DNA of 64,000 nucleotides from Demequina muriae. Its GTDB lineage: Bacteria; Actinomycetota; Actinomycetes; Actinomycetales; Demequinaceae. The stretch is taken from NCBI RefSeq assembly GCF_030418295.1, contig NZ_JAUHQA010000001.1:2666001-2730000 (forward strand). The letters are read 5' to 3'. This document shows positions 40,672 through 47,848 of the stretch, in pieces. The stretch's first letter is position 1; each line of letters begins with the position of its first letter. The translations under genes were made by a program, and so were the position numbers. The notes under the pieces were generated by a model, which had not been told where the DNA came from, made no database searches, and was given only the letters and a program-made list of their open reading frames with translations.

Positions 40672-42192
40672 GTGCCTCCACCCCCTTCTCGCGCCTCCGT
40701 GCCGTCACGTCTCGACCCCAGCGACCTCGCGACGACGCTACGGGTGCTGGGGATGCTCGACGAGCTCGATGAAGCAGATCCGGACTTCACCACGGTGCGC
40801 AACGCCGCGGCCGGGATGATCAAGGCGGTGAAGCAGGCTCGTCGGCGAGAGCGCCGCGCGGCGATCTACTCCGCCGATTCAGCCGTGGTCGCCGCGACGG
40901 CGACGGGTGCCCCCGACCGGATCGATGACGAGACCCGGGGCCTCACGCTCTCCGCGCGCGCCGAGGCACCTGTGGCGGGGACCTTCGCCAAGCCCCGTCC
41001 GTGCTACATCTGCAAGCAGAAGTACTCGACAGTGGACGCGTTCTATCACCAGCTGTGCCCCGCGTGTGCGGAGACGAGCCACGCCAAGCGGCACGCCCGC
41101 ACCGACCTGCGGGGGCGGCGGGCGCTGCTGACCGGCGGTCGCGCCAAGATCGGCATGCACATCGCGCTGCGGCTGCTCCGCGATGGCGCCGACCTCACCA
41201 TCACCACTCGGTTCCCTCGGGATGCGGTCCGCCGCTTCGCCGCCATGGAGGACGCCGAAGAGTGGCTGCACCGCCTCACGGTGGTGGGCATCGATCTGCG
41301 TGACCCTTCGCAGGTGGTGGCGCTCGCCGAGTCGACCGCGGCGGCTGGACCTCTCGACATCCTCATCAACAATGCTGCGCAGACGGTGCGACGCTCCCCC
41401 GGTGCCTACGCGCCGCTCGTGGATGCTGAGTCCGCGCCGCTGGCCGATGGGCTCTGGCCAGAGGGGCACGGGCCCCGGCTGCTCACCTTCGGCCGGACCA
41501 AGGACGAGCACCCTCCTGGCATCGAGTCCGCCGTCGCGGTGCACCCGCTGCTCGCCTCCATCGAGCTCGCCGATGGCCCCACGGCGTCTGCGCAACGCCT
41601 CACCGATGCGGCGCTGGCGCCAGGTTCGTCGTCGCTGGCAAGGCTCGCGGACGGCAGCGCGATCGACGCGGGCGGGCTGGTTCCCGACCTTCACGACACC
41701 AACTCCTGGATTCATGGCGTGGGCGACGTCGACCCCCGCGAGCTCATTGAGGTGCAGCTGTGCAACTCCACGGCTCCGTTCATCCTCATCAATCAGCTGC
41801 GGCCGCAGCTGGCCGCAGCGGCCCAGCGAGACGCGGACGGCCGCAGCTACGTGGTCAACGTCTCAGCCATGGAGGGGGTGTTCGGGCGCGGCTACAAGGG
41901 TCCAGGACACCCCCACACCAACATGGCGAAGGCCGCGCTCAACATGCTGACGCGCACCAGCGCCCGGGAGATGTTCGAGTCGGACCAGATCCTCATGACG
42001 AGCGTCGACACCGGCTGGATCACGGATGAACGTCCGCACCCCACCAAAGTGCGGCTCGCCGAGGAGGGCTTCCACGCGCCCTTGGATCTCGTCGACGGCG
42101 CCGCGCGCGTCTATGACCCAGTGGTGCGAGGTGAGACGGGCGAAGACCTGTTCGGGGTGTTCCTGAAGGACTACGAGCCCTCGCGCTGGTGA
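40672..42192 (+). CDS. SDR-family protein with N-terminal zinc-ribbon-like domain
   Basis: 506 residues, far longer than a normal 250-residue SDR. A helical N-terminus (1-95) is followed by a four-cysteine cluster CYICKQKYSTVDAFYHQLCPAC (Cys pairs 16 residues apart), a likely zinc ribbon. The Rossmann part begins ALLTGGRAKIGMHIALRLLRDGA, with NNAAQ further on. A long insertion of ~125 residues lies between NNAAQ and the active-site strand VNVSAMEG. At the Tyr-xxx-Lys position the sequence is TNMAK, so the catalytic tyrosine appears to be Thr. The enzyme may bind NAD(P) yet not act as a classical dehydrogenase. GTG 40672 has a TAGAAT seven bases before it. Confidence 0.8.
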   Translation: MPPPPSRASVPSRLDPSDLATTLRVLGMLDELDEADPDFTTVRNAAAGMIKAVKQARRRERRAAIYSADSAVVAATATGAPDRIDDETRGLTLSARAEAPVAGTFAKPRPCYICKQKYSTVDAFYHQLCPACAETSHAKRHARTDLRGRRALLTGGRAKIGMHIALRLLRDGADLTITTRFPRDAVRRFAAMEDAEEWLHRLTVVGIDLRDPSQVVALAESTAAAGPLDILINNAAQTVRRSPGAYAPLVDAESAPLADGLWPEGHGPRLLTFGRTKDEHPPGIESAVAVHPLLASIELADGPTASAQRLTDAALAPGSSSLARLADGSAIDAGGLVPDLHDTNSWIHGVGDVDPRELIEVQLCNSTAPFILINQLRPQLAAAAQRDADGRSYVVNVSAMEGVFGRGYKGPGHPHTNMAKAALNMLTRTSAREMFESDQILMTSVDTGWITDERPHPTKVRLAEEGFHAPLDLVDGAARVYDPVVRGETGEDLFGVFLKDYEPSRW

Positions 42193-42213
42193 CCCGCGCA
42201 GCCTTGCGCGTCA

Positions 42214-42231
42214 CTCCGTTGTCGAACGGAG
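42214..42231. terminator. Hairpin CTCCGTT-gtcg-AACGGAG after the SDR gene
   Basis: Perfect seven-base-pair stem with tetraloop, 21 bases after the SDR stop, in the gap to the convergent small gene. No T-run follows. Confidence 0.45.
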
Positions 42232-42294
42232 ATCCCAGGCGTGCAGGAGATGACGCATCGGCGTGAGGGGCCGGGCCCCTGCCCGGGCAATGGT

Positions 42295-42465
42295 CTACTC
42301 AGTCGGCTCGCCGTCGTCGTCGGCTCCGGGCTCTGCCCGGAGGGCGTCAGCGATCTCCTCCTCCGGACGCGGCGCGACGCTCTGGTCCGTCTCGAGCTCG
42401 GGAACCTCGTGGTCGTCCGCGTGGGGAACGTGCTCGTGGGAGGAATGCCCATGATCGTGAGTCAT
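42295..42465 (-). CDS. Small His-rich acidic protein
   Basis: 56 residues. Seven histidines lie in the first 20 positions (MTHDHGHSSHEHVPHADDHE), then the chain becomes strongly acidic with Glu/Asp and ends DDDGEPTE. Such a composition suits metal binding, perhaps nickel, zinc or copper buffering, but no named family is recognised. The start ATG 42465 has AAAGGA six to nine bases before it, which supports a real gene despite its size. It is divergent from the NAD(P)-binding DUF2867-like gene, sharing a 143-base promoter region. Confidence 0.65.
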   Translation of the reverse strand: MTHDHGHSSHEHVPHADDHEVPELETDQSVAPRPEEEIADALRAEPGADDDGEPTE

Positions 42466-42608
42466 CGTGGATCCTTTGTTCGGCGATAGCCACAGCGTAA
42501 GCGCTGGCGACGCGCCATCGCGCGCCTGTCGGGAATGGGTCGAGAGCAACCACGGTTTCCCCCACCACACACGCCTGTCTCACGGCACGCGAGTCAGGAG
42601 AAAAGACG

Positions 42609-44195
42609 ATGACCCACGAGCCTGACCCGTCGCTCGACCATCCGCCCCTGAGCACTCCTTTCGGTTCAGAACCGGAGGTCCGGGCCATCCCTGACGCCGA
42701 TGGTCAGACACCGCTCGTCCTCGTGCTGGGTGCGTCCGGATACATCGGCGGACGGCTTGTGCCTCGACTCCTCCAAGGGGGGTACCGGGTACGCACCCTC
42801 TCGCGCTCCGCCGCCCGGATCGAAGCGATGCCGTGGGGGGATGACGTCGAAGTGGTCGAGGGCGACGCAGCCGACGCTGAGGCCATGGATCGCGCCATGG
42901 CCGACGTCGAGATCGTGTATGTCCTGGTCCATTCGATGTCGAGTGGCAAGGACTACGGACGCCTGGACCGCGCCATCGCTATCAACGTGGCGCTCCACGG
43001 CGCCGCGCACAAGGTCGCTCGGTTCATCTATCTGAGCGGGCTGCACCCGGACCACGTCGAGCTCTCGCCGCACCTCGCCTCCCGAAAAGAGGTGGGCGAC
43101 ATTCTTCTCGCATCCGCCGTTCCGACCGTGGTGCTCGAGGCGGGGGTGGTGATCGGCGCAGGCTCCGCATCATTCGAGATGATCCGTCACCTCACCGAGG
43201 TGCTCCCGTACATGCCTGCGCCGCGATGGGTGCGAAACTCCATCCAACCCATCGCTGTCAGGGATGTGCTCTACTACTTGCTCGCCGCTGCTCGCGTCGA
43301 GGAAAGCACCAATGGAACCTTCGACATCGGCGGTCCGGACGTCATGCTGTACTCGGAGATGATGAACGGCTACGCGGCCGAGGCGGGGCTGCCGCAGCGG
43401 CACATCACAGCGCTGCCCGTGCTCACCCCGGGCCTCGCATCGCATTGGGTCGGACTCGTCACTCCTGTGCCGCGCCAGATCGCGCGGCCGCTGGTGGAGT
43501 CGCTGCTGCACTCGTGCGTGGTCGAAGACGACGCCATCGATGACCTGATCCCGCCGCCACCGGAGGGGCTCACCGGCTACCGCGAGGCAGTGCGCTGGGC
43601 GCTCGGCCGCATGGAGCTCGATCAGGTCGAGACCAGCTGGGTGGATGCGCGCGTGACGGGCGCCCCCAGCGACCCGATGCCCAGCGACCCCGACTGGACC
43701 GGGCGCACAGTGTTCGAGGACTCGCGACGCAAGGAATCCGGCGCGTATCCGGCGGCGGTCTGGAAGGTCATCTCGCAGGTGGGCGGTGCTACCGGTTGGT
43801 ACTCCGCCTCCGTGCTGTGGGCCACACGCGGGCTCATCGACCGGTTGTCTGGCGGGGTGGGTCAGCGCCGCGGGCGCCGCGGCTTCGGGAGCGTCAAGGT
43901 GGGCGACGCGATCGACGTCTGGCGCGTGGAGCGCGTCGACCCGGGCCGGTTGCTGCGGCTGCGGGCGGAGATGCGCGTCCCGGGCGCTGCGTGGCTCGAG
44001 CTCGGAGTGAACCCCACGGACGAGGGCTCCGAGTACTGGCAGCGCGCCGTCTTCTTCCCCCGCGGGCTCACGGGACGCCTGTACTGGCTGTCGATGCTGC
44101 CGTTCCACGGGCTGATCTTCAGTGGAATGGTCAACCGAATCGTCGCGATCGCAGAGGACGAGGCTGAGGATGAGGCGGCCGCAGCGGCCGTGTAG
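42609..44195 (+). CDS. NAD(P)-binding protein with C-terminal DUF2867 (SRPBCC-like) domain
   Basis: 528 residues. The first ~290 form an NmrA/extended-SDR Rossmann fold (LVLGASGYIGGRLVPRLL, YVLVHSM, FIYLSGL, QPIAVRDVLYYLL, FDIGGPDVMLY). The remaining part is the DUF2867 lipid-binding-like domain (VGDAIDVWRVERVDPGRLLRLRAEMRVPGAAWLELGV; LYWLSMLPFHGLIFSGMVNRI), a hydrophobic-pocket fold. This fusion is common in bacteria and of unknown substrate; it may process a lipophilic compound. ATG 42609 follows AGGAGAA at six-base spacing. An acidic Glu/Asp/Ala tail ends it. Confidence 0.87.
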   Translation: MTHEPDPSLDHPPLSTPFGSEPEVRAIPDADGQTPLVLVLGASGYIGGRLVPRLLQGGYRVRTLSRSAARIEAMPWGDDVEVVEGDAADAEAMDRAMADVEIVYVLVHSMSSGKDYGRLDRAIAINVALHGAAHKVARFIYLSGLHPDHVELSPHLASRKEVGDILLASAVPTVVLEAGVVIGAGSASFEMIRHLTEVLPYMPAPRWVRNSIQPIAVRDVLYYLLAAARVEESTNGTFDIGGPDVMLYSEMMNGYAAEAGLPQRHITALPVLTPGLASHWVGLVTPVPRQIARPLVESLLHSCVVEDDAIDDLIPPPPEGLTGYREAVRWALGRMELDQVETSWVDARVTGAPSDPMPSDPDWTGRTVFEDSRRKESGAYPAAVWKVISQVGGATGWYSASVLWATRGLIDRLSGGVGQRRGRRGFGSVKVGDAIDVWRVERVDPGRLLRLRAEMRVPGAAWLELGVNPTDEGSEYWQRAVFFPRGLTGRLYWLSMLPFHGLIFSGMVNRIVAIAEDEAEDEAAAAAV

Positions 44196-44242
44196 ATCGT
44201 CAGGGAGCAGGCTGACTGGATGTGAACCTGGGTTTCACCGTC

Positions 44243-44488
44243 TCAGGGCTGAAGCGGTTTTCGCGGCGGTGCCGGGCGGGGCGGCACCGGCTTCGCCGCA
44301 ACGATGTCCGCCACCGCGATGCGCTCGACGCCACGCACTCCCTTGACGACCACCGTGTGGTCGTCGACGCTGAGCAGCTCTCCCAGCGCATCTGTCGCTT
44401 GTCCCGTCGAGATCAGGTAGCGAACGACCACGCGAGCGCCCGGTGCAGGCAGGACGATCTGGCCCTTCGCGCTTCTTGGCTCGGTCAC
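44243..44488 (-). CDS. Small SH3-like barrel protein (DUF6725-like)
   Basis: 81 residues. GARVVVRYLISTGQATDALGELLSVDDHTVVVKG followed by RGVERIAVADIVAAKPVPP is the repeated-strand pattern of the small SH3-like domain found at the N-terminus of Rv0428c-type acetyltransferases and as stand-alone actinobacterial proteins; the ...AKPVPP ending is typical. No acetyltransferase domain is present here. Start GTG 44488; GAGAAT six bases upstream is a weak leaderless -10. The function is probably a protein- or nucleic-acid-binding module. Confidence 0.72.
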   Translation of the reverse strand: MTEPRSAKGQIVLPAPGARVVVRYLISTGQATDALGELLSVDDHTVVVKGVRGVERIAVADIVAAKPVPPRPAPPRKPLQP

Positions 44489-44551
44489 GAGCCCATTCTC
44501 ACAGCATCGGCCGGCGACAACGAACGAGCAAGGACCCCCGGAACACGCGTC

Positions 44552-44557
44552 TAGGCT
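44552..44557 (+). promoter_or_regulatory. Leaderless -10 TAGGCT before a 33-codon reading frame
   Basis: TAGGCT ends six bases before GTG 44564, the same geometry as the other leaderless promoters in this window. Confidence 0.45.
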
Positions 44558-44563
44558 TTCATC

Positions 44564-44665
44564 GTGATCGGAACTCAGCGCGGGACCCTCGCCGCCGGCG
44601 TCAGCCCCCACGGATCCAGCATCGCCGTGCGGGCGTGGCCCCTCGACGATGATCGGACGCGGTGA
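44564..44665 (+). CDS. Possible leaderless small ORF coupled to the RlmG/RsmC-like gene
   Basis: 33 codons (VIGTQRGTLAAGVSPHGSSI, then AVRAWPLDDDRTR) from GTG 44564 to TGA 44665. It begins six bases after TAGGCT and its stop overlaps the GTG of the next gene (GTGA at 44662-44665). The geometry suggests that ribosomes loading on the leaderless start reach the methyltransferase start, which has no Shine-Dalgarno of its own. Peptide function unknown; no homology is claimed. Confidence 0.4.
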   Translation: MIGTQRGTLAAGVSPHGSSIAVRAWPLDDDRTR

Positions 44666-45786
44666 GCGTGGTGCTCGATGGGCTGCGACGTTGGCCTGAC
44701 GTCGAAGCGCCCGGCCTCGTTGCGGTGGATGCCGCGGACCGCTTGATTCTGGACGAGTCCGCTGCGCTGCGCGCAGATGCCGATGCAGGCTCGATCGTGG
44801 TCATCGGCGACGCCTACGGTGCACTGACCCTCGGCGCGGCTTACGCGGGCGCATTCGGCATCAGGGTGCATGTCGATGCGCTGAACGGCGAGCGTGCCCT
44901 CGCCGCCAACGCCGAGCGCGCCGGTCTTGAGGAGACCTACCGCCCGTTCGCGCTGGACCCGGACCTCGTGCGCGGCGCGCGAGTCGTCCTCCTGCGACTA
45001 CCCCGGTCCCTCGACGCGCTCCGCGACATCGCCGGACTCGTGGCCGCGCATGCCGATCCAGGCGTGGTCGTCGTCGCAGGCGGCCGGCTCAAGCACATGT
45101 CGCTGTCGATGAACGACGTGCTGAGGGAGTTCTTTGGACGGCTGGACGTGACCCGCGCGCGGCAGAAGTCCCGTGTGCTCGTGGCGCGTGAACCACACGA
45201 TGGTCGCGATCCAGAGCCGGCGGCAGCGCACATTGACGGTCTCGAGGTGCGGGCCTTCGGAGGCGCGTTCGCAGGGGCGCGCCTGGACATCGGCACTCGG
45301 CTGCTGCTGGAGAGCCTGCCCTCGGAGCTGACAGGCGGGACCGCCGATGATCCGTTCATTGACCTCGCGTGTGGAACGGGAATCGTGGGGGCATGGCTCG
45401 CGACGCGGCACCCTGATGCTCACGTGTACGCATGCGACCAGTCGGCCATTGCGGTCACGTCCGCACACGCGACGATGCTCGCGAACGGCATCGGCAATCG
45501 AGTGGACGTGGTCCGCGACGACGGGCTCTCCGCCAGGCACTCCGCCAGCGCGTCTCTGATCGCGCTGAACCCGCCGTTTCACTCAGGCGCGGCCGTCACC
45601 GATGTGCTCGCGCCCCGACTGTTCGTTGATGCGGCCCGGGTCTTGCGCCCCGGAGGACAGCTGTGGTGCGTGTGGAACTCGGCACTGAAGTATCGACCGC
45701 TGCTGGAGCGCGCGGTGGGGCCCACCCAGCAAGTCGCACGCAACGCCAAGTTCACCGTCACGGTCTCGACACGTCGACGAGGATGA
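44662..45786 (+). CDS. Class I SAM methyltransferase, RlmG/RsmC-like
   Basis: 374 residues made of two related halves, as in RsmC/RlmG-type rRNA guanine-N2 methyltransferases. The N-terminal half is degenerate (SIVVIGDAYGALTLGAAYAG has no cofactor-binding signature). The C-terminal half is catalytic: PFIDLACGTGIVGAWLATRHP is motif I and LIALNPPFHSG the NPPF(H) catalytic motif that contacts the guanine. It would methylate 16S or 23S rRNA using SAM. GTG 44662 overlaps the stop of a 33-codon reading frame. Exact rRNA position unknown. Confidence 0.87.
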   Translation: MSVVLDGLRRWPDVEAPGLVAVDAADRLILDESAALRADADAGSIVVIGDAYGALTLGAAYAGAFGIRVHVDALNGERALAANAERAGLEETYRPFALDPDLVRGARVVLLRLPRSLDALRDIAGLVAAHADPGVVVVAGGRLKHMSLSMNDVLREFFGRLDVTRARQKSRVLVAREPHDGRDPEPAAAHIDGLEVRAFGGAFAGARLDIGTRLLLESLPSELTGGTADDPFIDLACGTGIVGAWLATRHPDAHVYACDQSAIAVTSAHATMLANGIGNRVDVVRDDGLSARHSASASLIALNPPFHSGAAVTDVLAPRLFVDAARVLRPGGQLWCVWNSALKYRPLLERAVGPTQQVARNAKFTVTVSTRRRG

Positions 45787-45818
45787 ATGGACGATGCCCC
45801 GACAGCCCTGTTTCGGCA

Positions 45819-45863
45819 AGAAAAGAGCCGCCCGCCCGGGTTCCCCCAGGTAGACGGCTCCTC
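45819..45863 (-). terminator. Intrinsic terminator after tRNA-Pro
   Basis: On the minus strand GAGCCG and CGGCTC pair around a GC-rich loop and are followed by TTTTCTT, directly downstream of the tRNA. This is one of the few hairpins in the window with a T-rich tail. Confidence 0.6.
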
Positions 45864-45867
45864 TTCG

Positions 45868-45941
45868 TCGGGCTGACAGGATTTGAACCTGCGACCCCCT
45901 GACCCCCAGTCAGGTGCGCTACCAAGCTGCGCCACAGCCCG
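45868..45941 (-). tRNA. tRNA-Pro (anticodon GGG)
   Basis: The minus strand folds as a cloverleaf: acceptor arms CGGGCTG and CAGCCCG pair fully, with discriminator A; the anticodon stem CCTGA/TCAGG encloses CTGGGGG, giving anticodon GGG, which reads CCC and CCU proline codons. The T arm has GGTTCAAATCC. CCA is not encoded. A T-tailed terminator follows immediately. Confidence 0.95.
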
Positions 45942-46067
45942 TGACAGCCTGATAATCGTACCGGATGCCCGACGGTGGTCGGCACCAGGCCGGACCCGGC
46001 GCGCCAAGCCAAGGGATAGCGCAATCCCGCCACCGCATCGGCCTTCCTCTGGGGATAAGAGCCAGCG

Positions 46068-46079
46068 GTTGCGCGCAAC
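46068..46079. promoter_or_regulatory. Perfect 12-base palindrome GTTGCGCGCAAC before the second methyltransferase
   Basis: Located 64 bases before ATG 46144 in a 203-base region between the tRNA and the gene. A second small dyad, GGGAT-agcgca-ATCCC, is just upstream. Possibly an operator; no family is assigned. Confidence 0.35.
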
Positions 46080-46143
46080 GCAGTTCCGGGGGCTCAATAG
46101 TGCGTAGCTGAGGTCGAACCCACCCCGGAAGGGCAGTGCCGCC

Positions 46144-47211
46144 ATGTCCCCACTCACTCATGCGCCCGCGGACGAATGGGCGGAGCACGTCTTCGCCTCA
46201 GCTCTCGGCGCCATCGACACCCTCGCGATCCACCTCGGCGACCGCCTGGGCTGGTACCGCGCCCTCGCGGAGGCAGGGCCTCTCACCGCGGACCAGCTCG
46301 CCGAGCGCACGGACACGTCCGCGCGGTACGCCCGCGAGTGGCTCGAGCAGCAGGCCACGTCCGGCTTCGTGGACGCCACCGATGACGAGCCGATGCGCTT
46401 CTCTCTTCCCGCAGGCGCGGCGGAGGCGCTCACGGATGAGCGCTCGCTCGCCTTCATCGCTCCGCTCGCGCGCATGCTCGCCGCATCGGCCGCCCAGATG
46501 CCCGCGCTGCTCGAGGCCTACCGCACCGGGGGCGGTGTGAGCTGGGACCAGATGGGAGACGACGCCCGCTGGTCTCAGGCGGACATGAACAGGCCGTGGT
46601 TCGAGAGCATGCTCGCGGGAGCCCTGGAAGGCGCCGCGGACCTTCACGACATCCTGGACCGGCCCGGCGCGCGCATCGTCGACGTGGGATGTGGCGCCGG
46701 ATGGTCAGCCATCGCTCTCGCGCACGCCTACCCCCAGGCCACTGTCGTCGGGGTGGATATCGACGCACCGTCGATCGCGCGGGCGCGGACCAACGCGGAG
46801 CAGGCGGGCGTCGCGCCCCGGGTCACCTTCCACGTAGGAGACGCCAGCACGCTCGCCGGGTCCTTCGACGCGGCGTTCGTGTTCGAGGCCGTGCACGACA
46901 TGTCGCAGCCCGTCGCGGTGCTGCGCGCGATCCGCCGGTCGGTGGTGCCGCACGGCGCGGTGGTCGTCATGGACGAGGGAGTGGGCGACGCACCCGTGGC
47001 GGTCGGCGACGACGTCGAGCGGCTCATGTACGGGTTCAGCCTCTTCGTGTGCCTGCCGGACGGGCTGTCGTCGCAGCCGTCGGTCGGCACGGGCACCGTG
47101 ATGCGACCGTCCACGCTTCGCAGCTACGCGCAGGAGGCCGGCTTCAGCGACATGTCCGTGCTGCCCATCGAGGACTTCTCGTTCTTCCGGTTCTACCGGC
47201 TGCACCACTGA
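46144..47211 (+). CDS. Class I SAM-dependent methyltransferase, Rv2258c-like (paralogue)
   Basis: 355 residues, clearly paralogous to the protein at 35307-36443: shared stretches include IHLGD(R/Q)LGWY, REWLEQQA, AAQMPAL, GAGWSAIALA, DIDAPSI and MYGFSLFVCLPDGLS, and both end with a RFY(R/D)LH(H/Q) tail. Motif I is VDVGCGAGWSAIALAHAYP, and HDMSQPVAVL holds the motif IV region. The winged-helix N-terminal domain is present but lacks the longer N-terminus of the other copy. No LuxR gene lies nearby, and the upstream DNA lacks the CATGCA repeat, so regulation appears to differ. ATG 46144 has GGAAGGG ten bases upstream. Confidence 0.88.
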   Translation: MSPLTHAPADEWAEHVFASALGAIDTLAIHLGDRLGWYRALAEAGPLTADQLAERTDTSARYAREWLEQQATSGFVDATDDEPMRFSLPAGAAEALTDERSLAFIAPLARMLAASAAQMPALLEAYRTGGGVSWDQMGDDARWSQADMNRPWFESMLAGALEGAADLHDILDRPGARIVDVGCGAGWSAIALAHAYPQATVVGVDIDAPSIARARTNAEQAGVAPRVTFHVGDASTLAGSFDAAFVFEAVHDMSQPVAVLRAIRRSVVPHGAVVVMDEGVGDAPVAVGDDVERLMYGFSLFVCLPDGLSSQPSVGTGTVMRPSTLRSYAQEAGFSDMSVLPIEDFSFFRFYRLHH

Positions 47212-47225
47212 CGCCGGCCGCCCCG

Positions 47226-47840
47226 TCAGCCGAAGTAGCGGCCCGGGCGGTGGTTGATCGCGAGCACGAGGTTGAGCAGCACCGCGCCAAGAACCGAGCA
47301 CAGCAGGATGAACGGCTCGACGAGCGCGAGCGACGCGGCCACGACCACGATATCCAACGCGCCCTGCACATACCCCGCGCGGATGCCATGCCGATCCTGC
47401 ATGTACGCGGCGAGGATGCCGAATCCGCCCGCCGAGGCGCCATGGCGGAAGATCATGATCATGCCGACGCCGATCGCCAGGCCCGCGAAGATCGCGGCAT
47501 ACAGGGGCGCCACCTCGCTCACGTCCATGTACAGCCCGTGCACCTCTGCGAGCACCGCGACGAGCGTGACCGTGATGAGGGTCTTGATCGTGAAGGTCCA
47601 ACCCATGCGCCGCACGGCCAGCCAATAGAAGGGCAGGTTCACCAGGAAGAACAACAGGCCGAACGAGACTCCGGTCCAGTAGCCGCCCAGGATCGCCACG
47701 CCCGCGAGCCCGCCGGAGACTCCCCCGATCTGCTCGAGCAGAAACAGGCCGAAGGACATCAGGAACGCCCCGCTGGGGAGCGCCAGGGCATCCTCCCAGA
47801 GGGCGTGACGTTCGGCGATGGGTGGGTCGACCACTGACAT
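47226..47840 (-). CDS. YitT family membrane protein
   Basis: 204 residues with five to six membrane segments. The GGVSGGLAGVAILGGYWTG opening, the PFYWLAVRRMGWTFTIKTL block and MIMIFRHGASAGGFGILAAYMQ are typical of YitT/DUF161 proteins; the C-terminal cytosolic DUF2179 domain common in the family is absent, giving a membrane-only version. Function of the family is not established. ATG 47840 with AAGGA five bases before it. It is 8 bases downstream of the DUF2254 gene stop, so the two are probably one transcript. Confidence 0.85.
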   Translation of the reverse strand: MSVVDPPIAERHALWEDALALPSGAFLMSFGLFLLEQIGGVSGGLAGVAILGGYWTGVSFGLLFFLVNLPFYWLAVRRMGWTFTIKTLITVTLVAVLAEVHGLYMDVSEVAPLYAAIFAGLAIGVGMIMIFRHGASAGGFGILAAYMQDRHGIRAGYVQGALDIVVVAASLALVEPFILLCSVLGAVLLNLVLAINHRPGRYFG

Positions 47841-47848
47841 GAGTGTCC

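Noticed and set aside
45868-45941. tRNA gene as an integration site of a mobile element
   Set aside because: No integrase, no direct repeat of the tRNA 3' end and no composition change nearby.
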